Assembly (NCBI GenBank): GCA_963921795.1
Contig: OY997643.1
Location: 69,978,838-70,042,837, forward strand
Source: Nannobrachium achirus
Taxonomy: Eukaryota > Chordata > Actinopteri > Myctophiformes > Myctophidae
Length of the DNA stretch: 64,000 nt
Direction of reading: 5' to 3'
Shown: positions 39,407 to 49,800 of the stretch, in pieces
Position numbering within the stretch: position 1 is the first letter of the stretch
How the letters are laid out: each line of letters opens with the position of its first letter
Position numbers and translations under genes: made by a program
Notes under the pieces: model-generated
The model's input: only the letters and a program-made list of their open reading frames with translations
Database searches by the model: none
What the model was told of the DNA's origin: nothing

Positions 39407-39781
39407 TAGATGTAGGGTAGATGTTATTTCCTGTATTCTGGTGCATTCAAACAGATCCTTTTATCAGGCCTTACTAGCATGGGAAAACTATGTATACATG
39501 TTTACATGTCTTCCGTTAAAAAGCTAAACTGAGAAATTGATTTGAAGGCTGAAGCAAAAGAGACATCTTTAATAATAATAACCACTCATTAAGTAAAAGT
39601 TTACATCTGTTGCTCAAATCAGGGCAGAAGTGGATGTCTCAGTGGTACTTGAGTTGACGCAGTTTTCCACTTGTGGTGATTTGGTGAGAAATACGATGTG
39701 TGCCGTGAGTTCGTGTGAAGAGGGTCATTTGCGTGTGTCTGACGTGCATTGCGTGAGAGTTGGCAGCCCTGCTCAAGAGAG

Positions 39782-39784
<3 letters not shown>

Positions 39785-39820
<36 letters not shown>
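39785..39820. repeat. (GT)n microsatellite
   Basis: About 17 GT units. Confidence 0.9.
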
Positions 39821-39822
<2 letters not shown>

Positions 39823-40659
39823 CGGAAGCTATGAAGCAGATCTACTCTGATAATCTGATGGTTTCTAAGAAGAGCTATTACACTGAAACTACCTGTAATC
39901 TCAACCTCAAACCAACTCACCCATCCTCAAACACACCCTGCCTGCATAAACACATTATGAACCATACATCCACCCCCAGTAATTTCATCAGAACACAGTG
40001 TTCTTACATATGATGCAAGCAGGTGAATGTTATCAAATCACACCCAGTGTGAAGTGAGCGGTGCCTTTGAGCAGATCAAACTGTATGAATCCTTCTGTTG
40101 TCCATTAATGTCAAGGCTGCTCGACAGTGCGACTTGGTCAGCCAGAGCAGGGGTGAGTGCCTCAGGAGCGCACCAAGAAATACAAGGAAAACAGTAAACA
40201 ATTGGATTAAAATGCTTTTTATTAAACAATAAGGAAGATATGTGTAATTCTGGTTGAGTGGCATTTGTTTCTTCTAACTAAGTAGAGAAAGGTGTTAAAG
40301 TGAAACTCACGACTTGAACATCCTTTTTTAGCGTGTCTCTACACAAAGGTCTGAAAGCAGCAGTGTACACGATGCCCAGAAATCATGACAACATGTTTAG
40401 AGCAGCTAACTCTATTATACACCTGTAAATGCATTGCTTGCATCTTATAATATTGCCTTCTTTTGTCCTCTTTAATAGGACAAACCCATTGGTGAACCAA
40501 AGTGGTACAGCATGTGCACCCACACCTCTGTTCAGAGGCCATCGTGCGTGCATGCGTGTGTCCAGGGCTCATCCCACAAACCGCTTGACCAATCAGCAAC
40601 AAACCTTTATGCAAACTGCCAGCAATGATTACTGTCACAATATAGACAACATTCCTGGC

Positions 40660-41370
40660 CGATTGCAGGAGGGACGCCCCGCCCCCAAGTCGAAAGGGAA
40701 CTTCCGGGTTCTCTCTGTCAGGCATGCATATAAACGTGTTGCCAAGTCAATTTATTTACCTAAACTATCTTGTTTTTTTTGCTTATTTATATTGCAAGAG
40801 TTGGCTTGTTTGGCTTATTTCTCTCACAAATTTTGGCAACACTGCCCAGCGCTGCAGTAAAAGATTATGACAATGAACTGAAAGGGTTAAACCAACGGAG
40901 GTTTTTTTTCCAGCTGTCAGATGGTGCGGTGACTGCGGTCATGGTCTCTTGATATGCAAGCGCACCGCTATCTTCGATGTTTTTATTCTATCTACACCAG
41001 TTAATAGTATTGATGACATCCTTAACATATCCTAAACTCAGCAAACTCCCCAGAGAAGCAGCACGACTCACAACAACAACAACAACAACAACAAGGTAAA
41101 ACTCTCATGCTAGCTAATTAGCCTTGTTAGCTACGATCTTTTACTGTATGGGGACTACTCTTGTTACAACTAAGTACAAGTTATTTTCACTTGTGACAAC
41201 ACAACATTGATTATAATTGAAATACAAGCTCTTCGCTGTTGTGTTGTATCTGTGAATGCAATTGTTTTCTGTCTTTCAGACCTGTACTGTACGTCCAGGA
41301 CCAATGAAGCCAGATGTGAGGGTCTCCTCATCATATTTATTGCAATAAAATATTTATACACACTTTTCTT
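40660..41370 (+). ncRNA. Candidate small spliced non-coding transcript
   Basis: A GC box (CCCCGCCCCC, about 40676) and an ATATAAA box (about 40729) precede exon-like blocks. One is 41042-41095, between an AG acceptor and AAG|GTAAAA, with a (CAA)n run. The other starts at 41280 after TCTTTCAG and reaches AATAAA at 41344-41349. No long reading frame spans them. Purely signal-based. Confidence 0.25.
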
Positions 41371-41966
41371 TGACTTGTCCATGCCTTTTTTTTTTTTTTA
41401 CTGTTGAGGGTTTCAAATGTTGTACTGTATATTGTGTTATTGAGATAAGGAATGTTCCCAATGATGCTTTGAAGGAATGCTTTTAAACACTTGTCATTTT
41501 CAATTAATCCAGTTTGTTTTTGTATCTATTAAAGCCAAATGTATTCATTGTTTTGACGTGACAGTTTAGGATTTAATGATTAAATGAGCATTAAATATGA
41601 ATGGATATTTATATTGCCTTGATTAGGATTAAATCGATGATTTACAGTGATATAGTGAAATGAACACAGCATAGGATGCACATAATAGGTGGGCTAATGT
41701 GTATTATGTCTATTCTGGAGTGGGTTGAGTTGTTGACAGGCCTATTTGTAAAAACATTAATGCATATCACACAACACAAGCCAACTGTGACTTCATCCCA
41801 GAACAGAGGAGAATGGAGATGACAACGTTTGACATGATCAACCAGCGTTCTGAAGGGAAAAGGTTTGCTAGCTAGAAATCATACAACATTCGCTTCCATG
41901 AAATACTGATTAGGTTCAATGCTTGCTTTCAAATACACAAATCTGTTTATTTGTAGGCCTATATCA

Positions 41967-42062
41967 ATTCAATTCAAAGGAGCTTTATTGGCATGAGAAG
42001 ACATGTTTATATTGCCAAAGCAAGTGTCAAATAAAATAAAAACAGTTTAAAATGGCGAACAT
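41967..42062 (+). mobile_element. LINE-type 3' end fragment
   Basis: AATTCAATTCAAAGGAGC, TTTATTGGCATGAGAAG and TTGCCAAAGCAAGTG, the same tail as 930-992 in the opposite orientation. Confidence 0.5.
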
Positions 42063-42187
42063 ATAATATGACATGCAGTTGGAGGGAGTACAGCATTGTG
42101 TAAAAAGCTATGTCGCATTGTGACATTTTATATATATATATACAGGGTATAAAGCTTTTGAAACAATTTAAATAGCGTTATTTTTTA

Positions 42188-42300
42188 AGAAGTTTGCATA
42201 TGAAAAAAGGTAGTTTCATGACAGTACACTAGTACAAGGTCAACTAAAAGCATACGCCCAAGAAAGCCTATGGCAATTGTTTCAATTGAGATCTCTTTTT
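42188..42300. mobile_element. Repeat fragment shared with 48446-48560
   Basis: TTGCATATGAAAAAAGGTA, GTTTCATGACAGTACA and CTAGTACAAGGTCAACT recur near 48450 with small differences. Probably one retroelement tail; class uncertain. Confidence 0.45.
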
Positions 42301-42479
42301 TTTTTCCTCCAACTCATAACATTGAATGATGGCAGAACAGGTGTGTATCGTCACAACTCATTTATTTATCAGCAGAGTGGATGAGTGTTGCCATTAAGTG
42401 ACATTGTTAACATAAGTTACAAAGTAAAATTACAAAGTAAAACAATCCCGTCTCATTAGTTAAGAGGAGAATCAGATCA

Positions 42480-43140
42480 GATGAACGTAAACAGGAAATC
42501 GCGCTACGATCAAGCCCAAAAAAGGGCTTCCGGTCGGAAGTAGGGGGCGTGGCCAGGCATGTTGTCTATAGAGCTACAAAGAAAACATAACTAATCACTT
42601 TAACCCACAGCAAATGTTAAATAACTTCTGGATTGAAGCTTTACAAAGTTGAAAAACGGTGTTGTTTTAAGGGAATAGGAGGGCCTATAGTTTCCCTTCA
42701 CTGTAAACCCACAGCATGAATCAGTTCAGAGGTCACGCACGCAGACTCAGGGAGGCAGCAGCGCACATACATCCACCACAGGATGAGAGGCGTAGCCATA
42801 TAGTGGTGAACACCCAGCACTCACTGGCTGTGAGCTGTCAGAGGCACACAGACACCCTGAGGAGATCATAGATACTATGGAGGATTACTATATTGAAGTT
42901 ATGATTTAGAGAGAGAGTGGGCTCGTCGTGTTAGTAATTCATATTGTTCTTCTGATTACTGCCGCTCACACACTATCGACTGTCAGTGAATTAGGTGTTC
43001 TGCAAGGTAGGGCTGGTTGGGCTGACACCGTGCCACCGTTACTAAATGTAAGTTTCTTATTCTTCTCAATGCCCTGATATATTATCTAGTTTTTAATTTG
43101 ACCCTTTAGCCTTTTAGTAATTGTTTGGTTGCCTTTGCTG
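42480..43140. other. Intergenic; possible upstream exon(s) of the receptor gene
   Basis: GGAAGTAGGGGGCGTGG at about 42537 is promoter-like, and 42715-42900 is GC-richer than its surroundings. No definite splice pair or coding frame was found. Confidence 0.2.
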
Positions 43141-43141
43141 T

Positions 43142-43281
43142 TTTTATGCCATAATTATGTTTTTAATTTGAGTTGTGCAAAGAAATGTAGTGCATAAGTG
43201 CATTACAAAACTTTTTATGCCATAATTATGTTTTTAATTTGAGTTGTGCAAAGAAATGTAGTGCATAAGGGCATTACAACA
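43142..43281. repeat. Tandem duplication of about 70 bp
   Basis: TTTTTATGCCATAATTATG ... GCAAAGAAATGTAGTGCATA occurs twice in direct succession with one or two differences. Confidence 0.8.
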
Positions 43282-43560
43282 TTTAGTTGATAATTGGCTG
43301 GCATCGCAGCCTAGGTACCCGGGCGGCAAGGCCAGCTATGGCCCCATTATTAAGTTGACGTTCAATTGTCATACAAATGATTGCGATTTAATTGTGTTTG
43401 TGTCCCTGAAAATTATTGGAGCATTATGAATACATATTACATTTATGGCTTTTTAGGGCTACGTAAACTAAGGTGCACTTGCAGGGAAGATAATGACAAA
43501 TAACTTAAGTAATACTTAAAAAAAAAAAAGAATAATATTGGAAATCTGTAAGCTCAAAAC

Positions 43561-43955
43561 TAGGGCTGGGATTCGATTAAAAAAAATAATCGAATTAATT
43601 ACAGGCTTTGTAATTAATTAATCGCAATTAAACACATTTTAATCGTATATTAATATTTGACCTGAGAAGCATTTTATTCAAGTAAAACACATTTGGTTGT
43701 ACGAGTGAATCAACAAGTGAGTTTTTTAAATCTAAATTTCGCATGCACTGGGACAAGCAAAGCGCTCTGATCGGCTACTTCTCCCTTTGCGTTTGTTGTC
43801 TCTTCTAGGTTGGTGCATCGCTATGATCGGTATGCCCAAAACTGAAGGTGCTGTGGTGCAAGAACTAAGTGCGATTAAAATGCGTTAATGTTTTTAATCG
43901 CGTTAATTTTCTGTAATTAATTAATCCTAATTAATCAGTTAAAGTCCCAGCCCTA
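43561..43955. mobile_element. hAT-type MITE inserted in a hairpin-module copy
   Basis: Ends TAGGGCTGGGATTCGAT and AAAGTCCCAGCCCTA. CTCAAAAC duplicated exactly (43553-43560, 43956-43963). The interior is rich in TTAATTAATCG / CGATTAA repeats. The insertion splits a hairpin whose halves are TCTGTAAGCTCAAAAC and TTTTTGAGCTTGTAGATCTG. Confidence 0.85.
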
Positions 43956-44445
43956 CTCAAAACACGACACAACACGTTTTTGAGCTTGTAGATCTGCTTA
44001 CAATGTGGAAATGATTACGATGGTTATGCAAAATGTTTTGCGATTGTCTCAAAGAATTGTGTTTAGGCAATTATGTGATAATTGCGACAGGCCAACATGC
44101 AGGCAGTAGTATAAATAAGTAAATTTTTTTGTACAAATTTTTATCCATTTTTATGCCGATTTTCTGTACATTTACTTCTTCTCAGAGGCAGATATTGTAC
44201 TTAACTTTTACTCCACTACAATTATCTGACATCTTTAGTTATTGTTACTTTGCAGATTTAGATTATTATTACAAGACATACAATAACCACTTCAGCCCTA
44301 TATATGTTTCGCTTGTAGATCTCCTGTTTTCAAAAGATCTTAATACACGTCGAACTTGTCAGATGGGGACATACTGCACAAGTACTTTTCCATTTTTGAC
44401 ACTTTTGTACTTTTTTCACATTTTGGATACGGGACTTCTACTTGT

Positions 44446-44900
44446 TTAGCCCTGCAAGACCCAAATTAATTTCTACTGGCCCAATTTTTTTTTTTAAATC
44501 AGATGGTGTTGTAGGAGTCCTAATCACAGGAAAATGTAATGTTAAAACATTAATAATGTTTTTGTAAGGTTTTATAGCCATAAATCATAAATCATGCTCT
44601 AATTTGCATTTTGGGGATATTTTTCAACATATGTACATGTTCTAGACATTCTAATGATCACGAAAAAATATATTACAGGCATTTTACTGTTTTAGTGAGG
44701 AATAGCTTCAGTTAAAAAGTGAGATGTTGTTCGTCCAGACGCTGGAATTTCAACTTCTCTGGGGGATGTGAATGTCATTCTCTGTGGGGGGTATTTATAT
44801 GCAAATATCGTGGCCAATGGCATTAAACTAATTATAGCATTTTTTTTAAAATGATTTAAAAAATGTTGCCAAAAAGCAACGCTGGGCCTTGCAGGGTTAG
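44446..44900. mobile_element. CCCTGCAAG element, copy 2 (inverted)
   Basis: TTAGCCCTGCAAGACCC to GGGCCTTGCAGGGTTAG. The interior is the reverse complement of 18789-19336. Flanking tetranucleotides are TTAG rather than TTAA. Confidence 0.65.
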
Positions 44901-45666
44901 GGCACGGTCACACAGCACTTTTTATGCTGCCTATGAGGCCGGATAATGCCAGTGCATTTCAATGGGAACGGGGCGGTTTGCTGTAGAGATGGACCGATTG
45001 CAAAATTATTGGCCGATACAGATCCCTCGGTTTTATGAAGGTCTGACCTGCCAAAAACGATTTTTCCAATACCGATTCTTTAGCTAAGAACTAGAAAATA
45101 GGGTTGCTCCAATACCCTTTTTTTCCAGGCCAAGTAGGCCTAAAAGACATACTTCAATTTGAGTACCAATAAGCTAGAAGAACACTAATGCCAAATCAAT
45201 CACAATAGTACAATATCCAAAATCACAGACAATATCCAGTCTAATATGACCGTCTGGACTAGGCAGGAGGAAAGCAGGTGACGCATGCTTTTTTCCCCCT
45301 TCTTTTTGGAGACAACATTGACACAGGATTATGGAATATATCTTTACATTGCAAAGGTAATCAGCACCATCTGTATTCTGTAGGCTGCCACTAAGTAGAC
45401 TGGCTGCTACTTGCTAACGTTTACTTTAGTCACAGGACCAGAGCATCATGCTGTGCAGTGCCATAGACACAATTGGCATAAAACCGGTATTTATGTCAGT
45501 GACCTGCCGGTCACCGATTTGGACGGTTTGATATCATACCTGCCGATTTTTGATATTGGCCGATTCCGATGTCCATCCCTAGTTTGCTGCCATTCCCACT
45601 GAAAAGCATTGGTAGAATCAATCCGCCCTCACAGGTAGAATTAAAGTGCGGTGTGGCCTGTACCCT
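44901..45666. mobile_element. Outer hAT-like element split by another
   Basis: GGCACGGTCACACAGCAC at the left resembles the complement of GTGCGGTGTGGCCTGTACC at the right. The middle is occupied by 44984-45581. Confidence 0.45.
44984..45581. mobile_element. hAT-type MITE, GATGGACCGATT tips
   Basis: TAGAGATGGACCGATTG to CGATGTCCATCCCTA. GTTTGCTG duplicated exactly (44976-44983, 45582-45589). Dense TTGGCCGAT/CCGATTC repeats inside. Confidence 0.85.
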
Positions 45667-45793
45667 AGTCAAGTACACATCTACTGATGTGGCTGATGGT
45701 AACCCCCAATAAGTTAATCCAACCGGTAGGCTAAGCCTGGGAGAAGATAAAACTGCATGACGCGCAAACTAGTCTAAGTTCAAAATGCTTTAC

Positions 45794-46384
45794 TTAACCC
45801 ATTTAGAACGGGTACACATTATTGTGTATCATTATTTTATGCTTTAACTATTGAAAAATAGCAGATATACAAGCTCACAGCGTGGCACTGAGTGCCGCGC
45901 TGCGAGCTTGTAGATCTGCTATTTTTAAAAAATCGTGAAAATTAGAATTTTGACCCGATTCTATTAGTGTCTTTTGAATCCTTCTGAGGTTTAAAAAAAA
46001 AAACGATGTTTCTATGTCAGCAATCTGGCGAGCCATCGTCAAAGAAAGGGTCCTTTTCACTCAACTGGAGCTCAGTTAGTCTGTTCTTGAGAGACTACTA
46101 TGTCAGTGGTTCTCAAACCTTTTCATGTGAAGGACCCCCAAAATGATATGTATTTGGCCACAGACCCCCTTCTCAAAATATCTAGTTCCAGGGACCACCC
46201 AGAAGCAAAATTTGAGTTACAAACGTTCGCTTTAAAAATACATATATTCAAAGATGTGCACTCATTTTCACGACTTTTTCAAAAATAGCAGATCTACAAG
46301 CTTGCAGCGCGGCACTCGGTGCCGCGCTGTGAGCTTGTATATCTGCTATTTTTCCCTGTTAAAGCATTCAATAATTCTAGGACT
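45794..46384. mobile_element. TTAACCC element with two full hairpins, right end lost
   Basis: TTAACCCATTTAGAACGGG start, then hairpin 45850-45928 and hairpin 46279-46355. Both have GC-rich apices (GCGTGGCACTGAGTGCCGCGC and similar). Breaks off in AATAATTCTAGG without TTAA. Close relative of 28668-29216. Confidence 0.7.
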
Positions 46385-46644
46385 ATTCAGTGACACCAAT
46401 TATCACAATATGTTTCCAATAAATATATGTAATAAATATGTGTGGCAAAAATAGATTAACAGTGAGCAATGTACGAAAAGATTTAAAGTGCGAAAGTGCG
46501 GTCAACAAAGTACTATAGCTCTCCCAGCTCACCCTACATCCACAGACAAACCAGCCACAAAGCTACATCTACATTGCAGTAATGATACTTTTAGGTATAA
46601 CATGTGAATACTTTCTTCCGTCACTGCGTGCACAGAAAGACATC

Positions 46645-46879
46645 ATGGTCTGCTGGGTTCTTCCCATGGTGCTGATGCTGAGCTATGGTGGGGTGTCGTC
46701 ATCATCATCTTCTTCATTGACGACGACATCCCCCTCATATTATGATGCAGAATTGACATTCTATGACGAAGATGATGACACCCCCCCACATGATGCTGAA
46801 GAATCTTCAGCACCATCATCATCTTCCTCACCCAGGGCCACGGAGGCCCCTAAGGTCCACAGCTGCACCACCAGCACCG
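46645..46879 (+). CDS. Receptor leader exon with acidic Ser/Thr/Tyr linker
   Basis: MVCWVLPMVLMLSYGG is a signal-peptide-like hydrophobic start. It is followed by a Ser/Thr run, then SYYDAELTFYDEDDDTPP and further Ser/Pro residues, giving a 78-codon exon ending at G|GTATGT in phase 1. The ATG at 46645 is preferred over the one at 46582 because the hydrophobic stretch begins there. Acidic residues around three tyrosines recall sulfated mucin-like ligands. A shorter leader exon ending after GGTGGG is possible but has a poor donor. Confidence 0.5.
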
Positions 46880-49800
46880 GTATGTTCCAAACGACTGTAA
46901 CTCGGATCACACACATCGTCACCAGTGTTGTATTGGTCGTGTCACACGGCACCTCGCTGCCACAAATCTTTTCGCACGCACAGGCGGCCCATGACATGAG
47001 TTTCAAAGGTTGTGTAGTTATTTGCAAATTTGTATATATGGCTATTTGAAATGTAATTATTTTATTTTCAAATGGATTATTGGGGCTACTTTAACAAAAA
47101 ATAGCATATTTTTTCACCACTCATACCAAATATAGTGTAGCCTATAACTTCCAGTACTTATTCTTCTTAATAATAAACAACAAACAAAAGTCATACATTG
47201 TAGTTATACTGTATCAGTGACTGAGACAAAGCCAGTTACAGCTCTGTAAGTAAACAAACGCGCATTCACGTCCGCAATTTGATGCGCCCCTCACCAAGTC
47301 TCCTTTCGTCCAATGCGGCCCACACTCCGAAATGAGTTCGACAACCCTGCTTTAGACACTTAGTGAGGGGATTAAGGCTGCTAATTTCGTGCAATTTTGA
47401 TTTAAAGCGCGACATTTTGCACAGATGTAGCCCAGGGCATGCTCTAATGATTTAGCTAGGGCGCCCGAGTCTGCAACATTCGGGGTCGCCACAGCGGCCA
47501 AATCAAGTTGGGCTCCCATCGACTTTAGTGATGAAAAGTGATGAGTCATCACTTTTCAGAGTTTTGTTGGTGCTGTGGCGACCCCGAAGGTCGCAGACTC
47601 GGGCGCCCTAGCTAAATCATTAGAGCATGCCCTGAGCTACATCTGTGCAAAATTTTGAACTTTAGACTGATTAGCTCGAGAAAAAAACCCCTAAGGCCTC
47701 CGACTAACATGAAAACGCACCCATACGTGTATTGTTTTCTGAGGCCATTTCTAGCCCACAGAATGTGTTTTGTGCAAAACAAATGCCTGCAATGGATTCA
47801 GCATGATGACAAACCCCTAGTTAGACCCCTCAGATCCTCCTTAAATACACAGAAAAAAAAAGTAATTCTGGGTATTTTCCTCCTGTATAGAAAGTCAATG
47901 TGAGCCCAACTTGATTTGGCCGCTGTGGCGACCCCGAAGGTCGCAGACTTGGGCGCCCTAGCTAAATCATTAGAGCAAGCCCTGGGCTACATCTGTGCAA
48001 AATTTCGCGCTTTAAGTCAAAATTGCACGAAATTAGCATTTGCTCCCCTTAATCCCCTCACTAACTGGTTTCTTTGCAGATTTAGATTATGCAAGGGTTC
48101 CCCAAACTAGTGAAAACTGTTTGCCTGGGACCCAAACTATAGCCAAATTGATATGTATACTTGGCCATGGATCAAACCATCTGAAAATGTCCAAATTCAT
48201 ATCATTTTGGGGGTCCTTGACATGAAAAGGTTTCAGCACCACTGAATCGGCCTGCATCTGTAGAATCAACCTCAGGTCTTAATGGGTATTGGTAACATCT
48301 GATGGACAACATGAAAGGATTTTGATAGCTATAAACAAGTTTGGCAAATGTAGCCTACTGGTAATATTGAATAATACCTGGATACTTCAGAAGAGACTAT
48401 CCAGATAAAACACTGCATGATTGATTGATTGAAGAATTTATTAGAGGTTTGCATAGGAAAAGGTACAGTTTCATGACGGTACAGTTCACTGGTACAAGGT
48501 CAACTCAAAGGATATATGCTCAGGAAAGCACATGGCCTATTTACATTGAGGTCCTTTTTTACTCATAACACTAGTAGCAGCCACCTGTAAGTGGCTTTTC
48601 AAGGCATAAGCATCATCTGGGTCTGCACGTTGTTATATTTTGCCCTATCTGGCTAACCATCGTCAAATAAAAGGGAACACCCACTCTGTTTGTTCCTCTC
48701 ATGCGTAGCTATCAGAGTCTGACTCGAGAGATTATATTTTGCCTAAAAAAGACAAACGATTGTATATTAGTTATACTTATTAGTCATTACCCATCTGATT
48801 AATTGACCAAACGTCTCTTCCTGTTGACTGTCCCCAGCTGACCTGAAGGTGAGCGTGTTGGCCGGTGGCAGCGTGACCGTGGCCTGTCCCACCGTGAGAG
48901 GAATCCTGGTGGACTTCATTCTGTTGGTGGGGAGAGATCCACAGCGCGAGATCCACACGTACCGCAATGGAAGCGACCTGACCTACAGCAGGGCTGACCA
49001 CCAGGGGATGGGGATAGCCGTGGAGGTCACGCCCCATCAGGATGGAGGCAACGTCTCCTTCGTTCTCTCCAGGGTGTGTATGGAGAACACTGGCTTCTAC
49101 AGTTGCCAGGCCAAAGTGTGGGACCCCATTCCTGTCAAGAAAACGCCCGGCCCCGACGTGTTAGTCCACGTCCACATGGAAGGTAGGCTATGCTCCTCAG
49201 CACTGTTTCACAAACACACTGGGTTAGGACCCATTTGTGTTTTTAATTATTATTATTTCAAAACATTTAAAAAAAGAAATCCCCCAAAAAAGCAAAAATG
49301 TAAAATGTATTCTAAAAAGCTGCCTTCGTTAAATAAAGGGAGAAAAAAAAACACATTTCTGGTATCTTTCTCACTGTGTAGTAGGGGTGTGCTAAAATAT
49401 CGATATTGCGATATATCGCGATACTCCCTCCTTCGATAAATAATTGATACACTGCCGGCACATATCGATATTCAGCAGGATTGCTACTTTTTGAACAAAA
49501 CGCCTCAAATCATGAACATAGTCTGCGATGTGTGTGAAATTTGGCGCGCACATTCCCACTAGATCAAGGAACAAATGCCACCCTTTTCACATTGGCCTGT
49601 TATTAGGTGTGCCAACGGTGACGCAATTGTAGTCCTAGAGCGGCCATATGTTGGGTCAAACACGGGTGTTTCAATTGTTTGATTGGCATAGAACTGATAC
49701 TACTACTCCAATCAGAACACCTGTGTAAGGCTGTGTTTGACCCAAAATATGGCCACTCTAGGACTACAATTGGCACAGACATCATTTTGTAGGCAGAGAA

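Noticed and set aside
46643..47027. Minus-strand frames opposite the receptor leader
   Set aside because: They are complements of the Ser/acidic leader exon with no splice or family support.
49201..49439. Extension of the D0 exon frame past 49182
   Set aside because: A strong GTAGGC donor at 49183 ends the Ig domain at the expected residue; the extension is low-complexity Lys-rich sequence.
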